Source: an uncultured Bacteroidales bacterium (GTDB lineage Bacteria; Bacteroidota; Bacteroidia; Bacteroidales; Paludibacteraceae). Taken from it: a stretch of 6,101 bases of DNA. Of the stretch, positions 6,041 to 6,101 are shown piece by piece (the stretch's first letter is position 1; each line of letters starts with the position of its first letter). The position numbers were made by a program, and so were the translations under genes. A model generated the notes under the pieces. It had not been told where the DNA came from and did not search any database. It was given only the letters and a program-made list of their open reading frames with translations. The stretch is taken from positions 1 to 6,101 of the forward strand of contig CAIWIS010000698.1 of NCBI GenBank assembly GCA_903912795.1, written 5' to 3'.

Positions 6041-6101
6041 AACGGCGCAGCCCTTCTTACGTGCGAAGCACCCATTAACGCACGAAGTGCTTAATAACGG
6101 C
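6038..6101. repeat. Hairpin-rich unit bounded by AATAACGGC direct repeats
   Basis: AATAACGGC stands at 6038-6046 and again at 6093-6101, 55 bases apart, the second copy touching the window edge. Between them lie GGC-GCA-GCC (6044-6052), GTGC-GAA-GCAC (6061-6071) and GCAC-GAA-GTGC (6080-6090). The last hairpin extends outward through ATTAA/TTAAT (6074-6078 and 6091-6095) past one unpaired C at 6079. The unit may repeat beyond the window. It is not CRISPR-like: it has no spaced long repeats. Confidence 0.6.

Noticed and set aside
6034..6041. TATTTTTG on the minus strand as a tgt promoter
   Set aside because: It fits the -7 consensus but no TTG lies 17-23 bases upstream, and it sits in a T-rich slippage repeat where such matches arise easily.
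6019..6052. Minus-strand terminator formed by GGC-TGC-GCC and the T-rich tract
   Set aside because: The stem has only three pairs and the T-tract is interrupted; no upstream gene is visible to be terminated.
5938..6101. preQ1 riboswitch in the tgt leader
   Set aside because: The leader has no stem-loop with a C-rich loop followed by the A-rich tail of the preQ1-I type; the hairpins present have three-base loops and no fitting pseudoknot.
5973..6101. CRISPR array
   Set aside because: Repeats are under 12 bases, irregularly spaced and palindromic; no regular repeat-spacer pattern is present.

Overview
The window looks like chromosomal DNA of a free-living or gut/marine Bacteroidota. Three things point there: the Tgt and secreted GH29 protein sequences look like those of that phylum, the best promoter matches have the -33 TTTG / -7 TAnnTTTG form used by Bacteroidota primary sigma factors, and starts are preceded by A/T-rich leaders without Shine-Dalgarno sequences. 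Order or genus cannot be fixed from this sequence.

Layout, left to right. (1) Bases 1-508, minus strand: the 5' part of a secreted GH29 alpha-L-fucosidase, cut by the window edge. (2) 532-577: a strong intrinsic terminator facing left. (3) 590-3115, minus strand: a compact three-gene operon, transcribed fucU (L-fucose mutarotase) -> zinc-dependent medium-chain dehydrogenase -> aldo/keto reductase, with gaps of 19 and 2 bases. (4) 3116-3265: a divergent control region with candidate promoters for both directions and a perfect 8+8 palindrome between them. (5) 3266-4180, plus strand: an AraC-family regulator. (6) 4183-4767, minus strand: an unrecognised A/T-rich two-helix membrane protein, convergent with the regulator. 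(7) 4807-5937, minus strand: tgt, tRNA-guanine transglycosylase. (8) 5938-6101: a gene-free stretch with short A/T repeats and a cluster of very small, GC-rich hairpins.

How the genes fit together: the fucosidase would release L-fucose outside the cytoplasm, FucU would interconvert its anomers inside, and the two oxidoreductases would oxidise or reduce fucose or a product derived from it, under the adjacent AraC-type regulator. The mutarotase is recognised with high confidence; the pathway role of the dehydrogenase and reductase is inference from neighbourhood. No fucI, fucK or fucA is present, so the cluster could be an oxidative (non-phosphorylating) fucose route or could feed lactaldehyde/propanediol chemistry. 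tgt and the small membrane protein appear unrelated to this function.

Most notable for a second look: the terminator placed directly in front of the fucosidase with little room for a promoter; the overlapping face-to-face promoter/palindrome region; Tgt lacking the three zinc-ligand cysteines; and the run of C(GNA)G mini-hairpins upstream of tgt. No entirely new system is demonstrated here.
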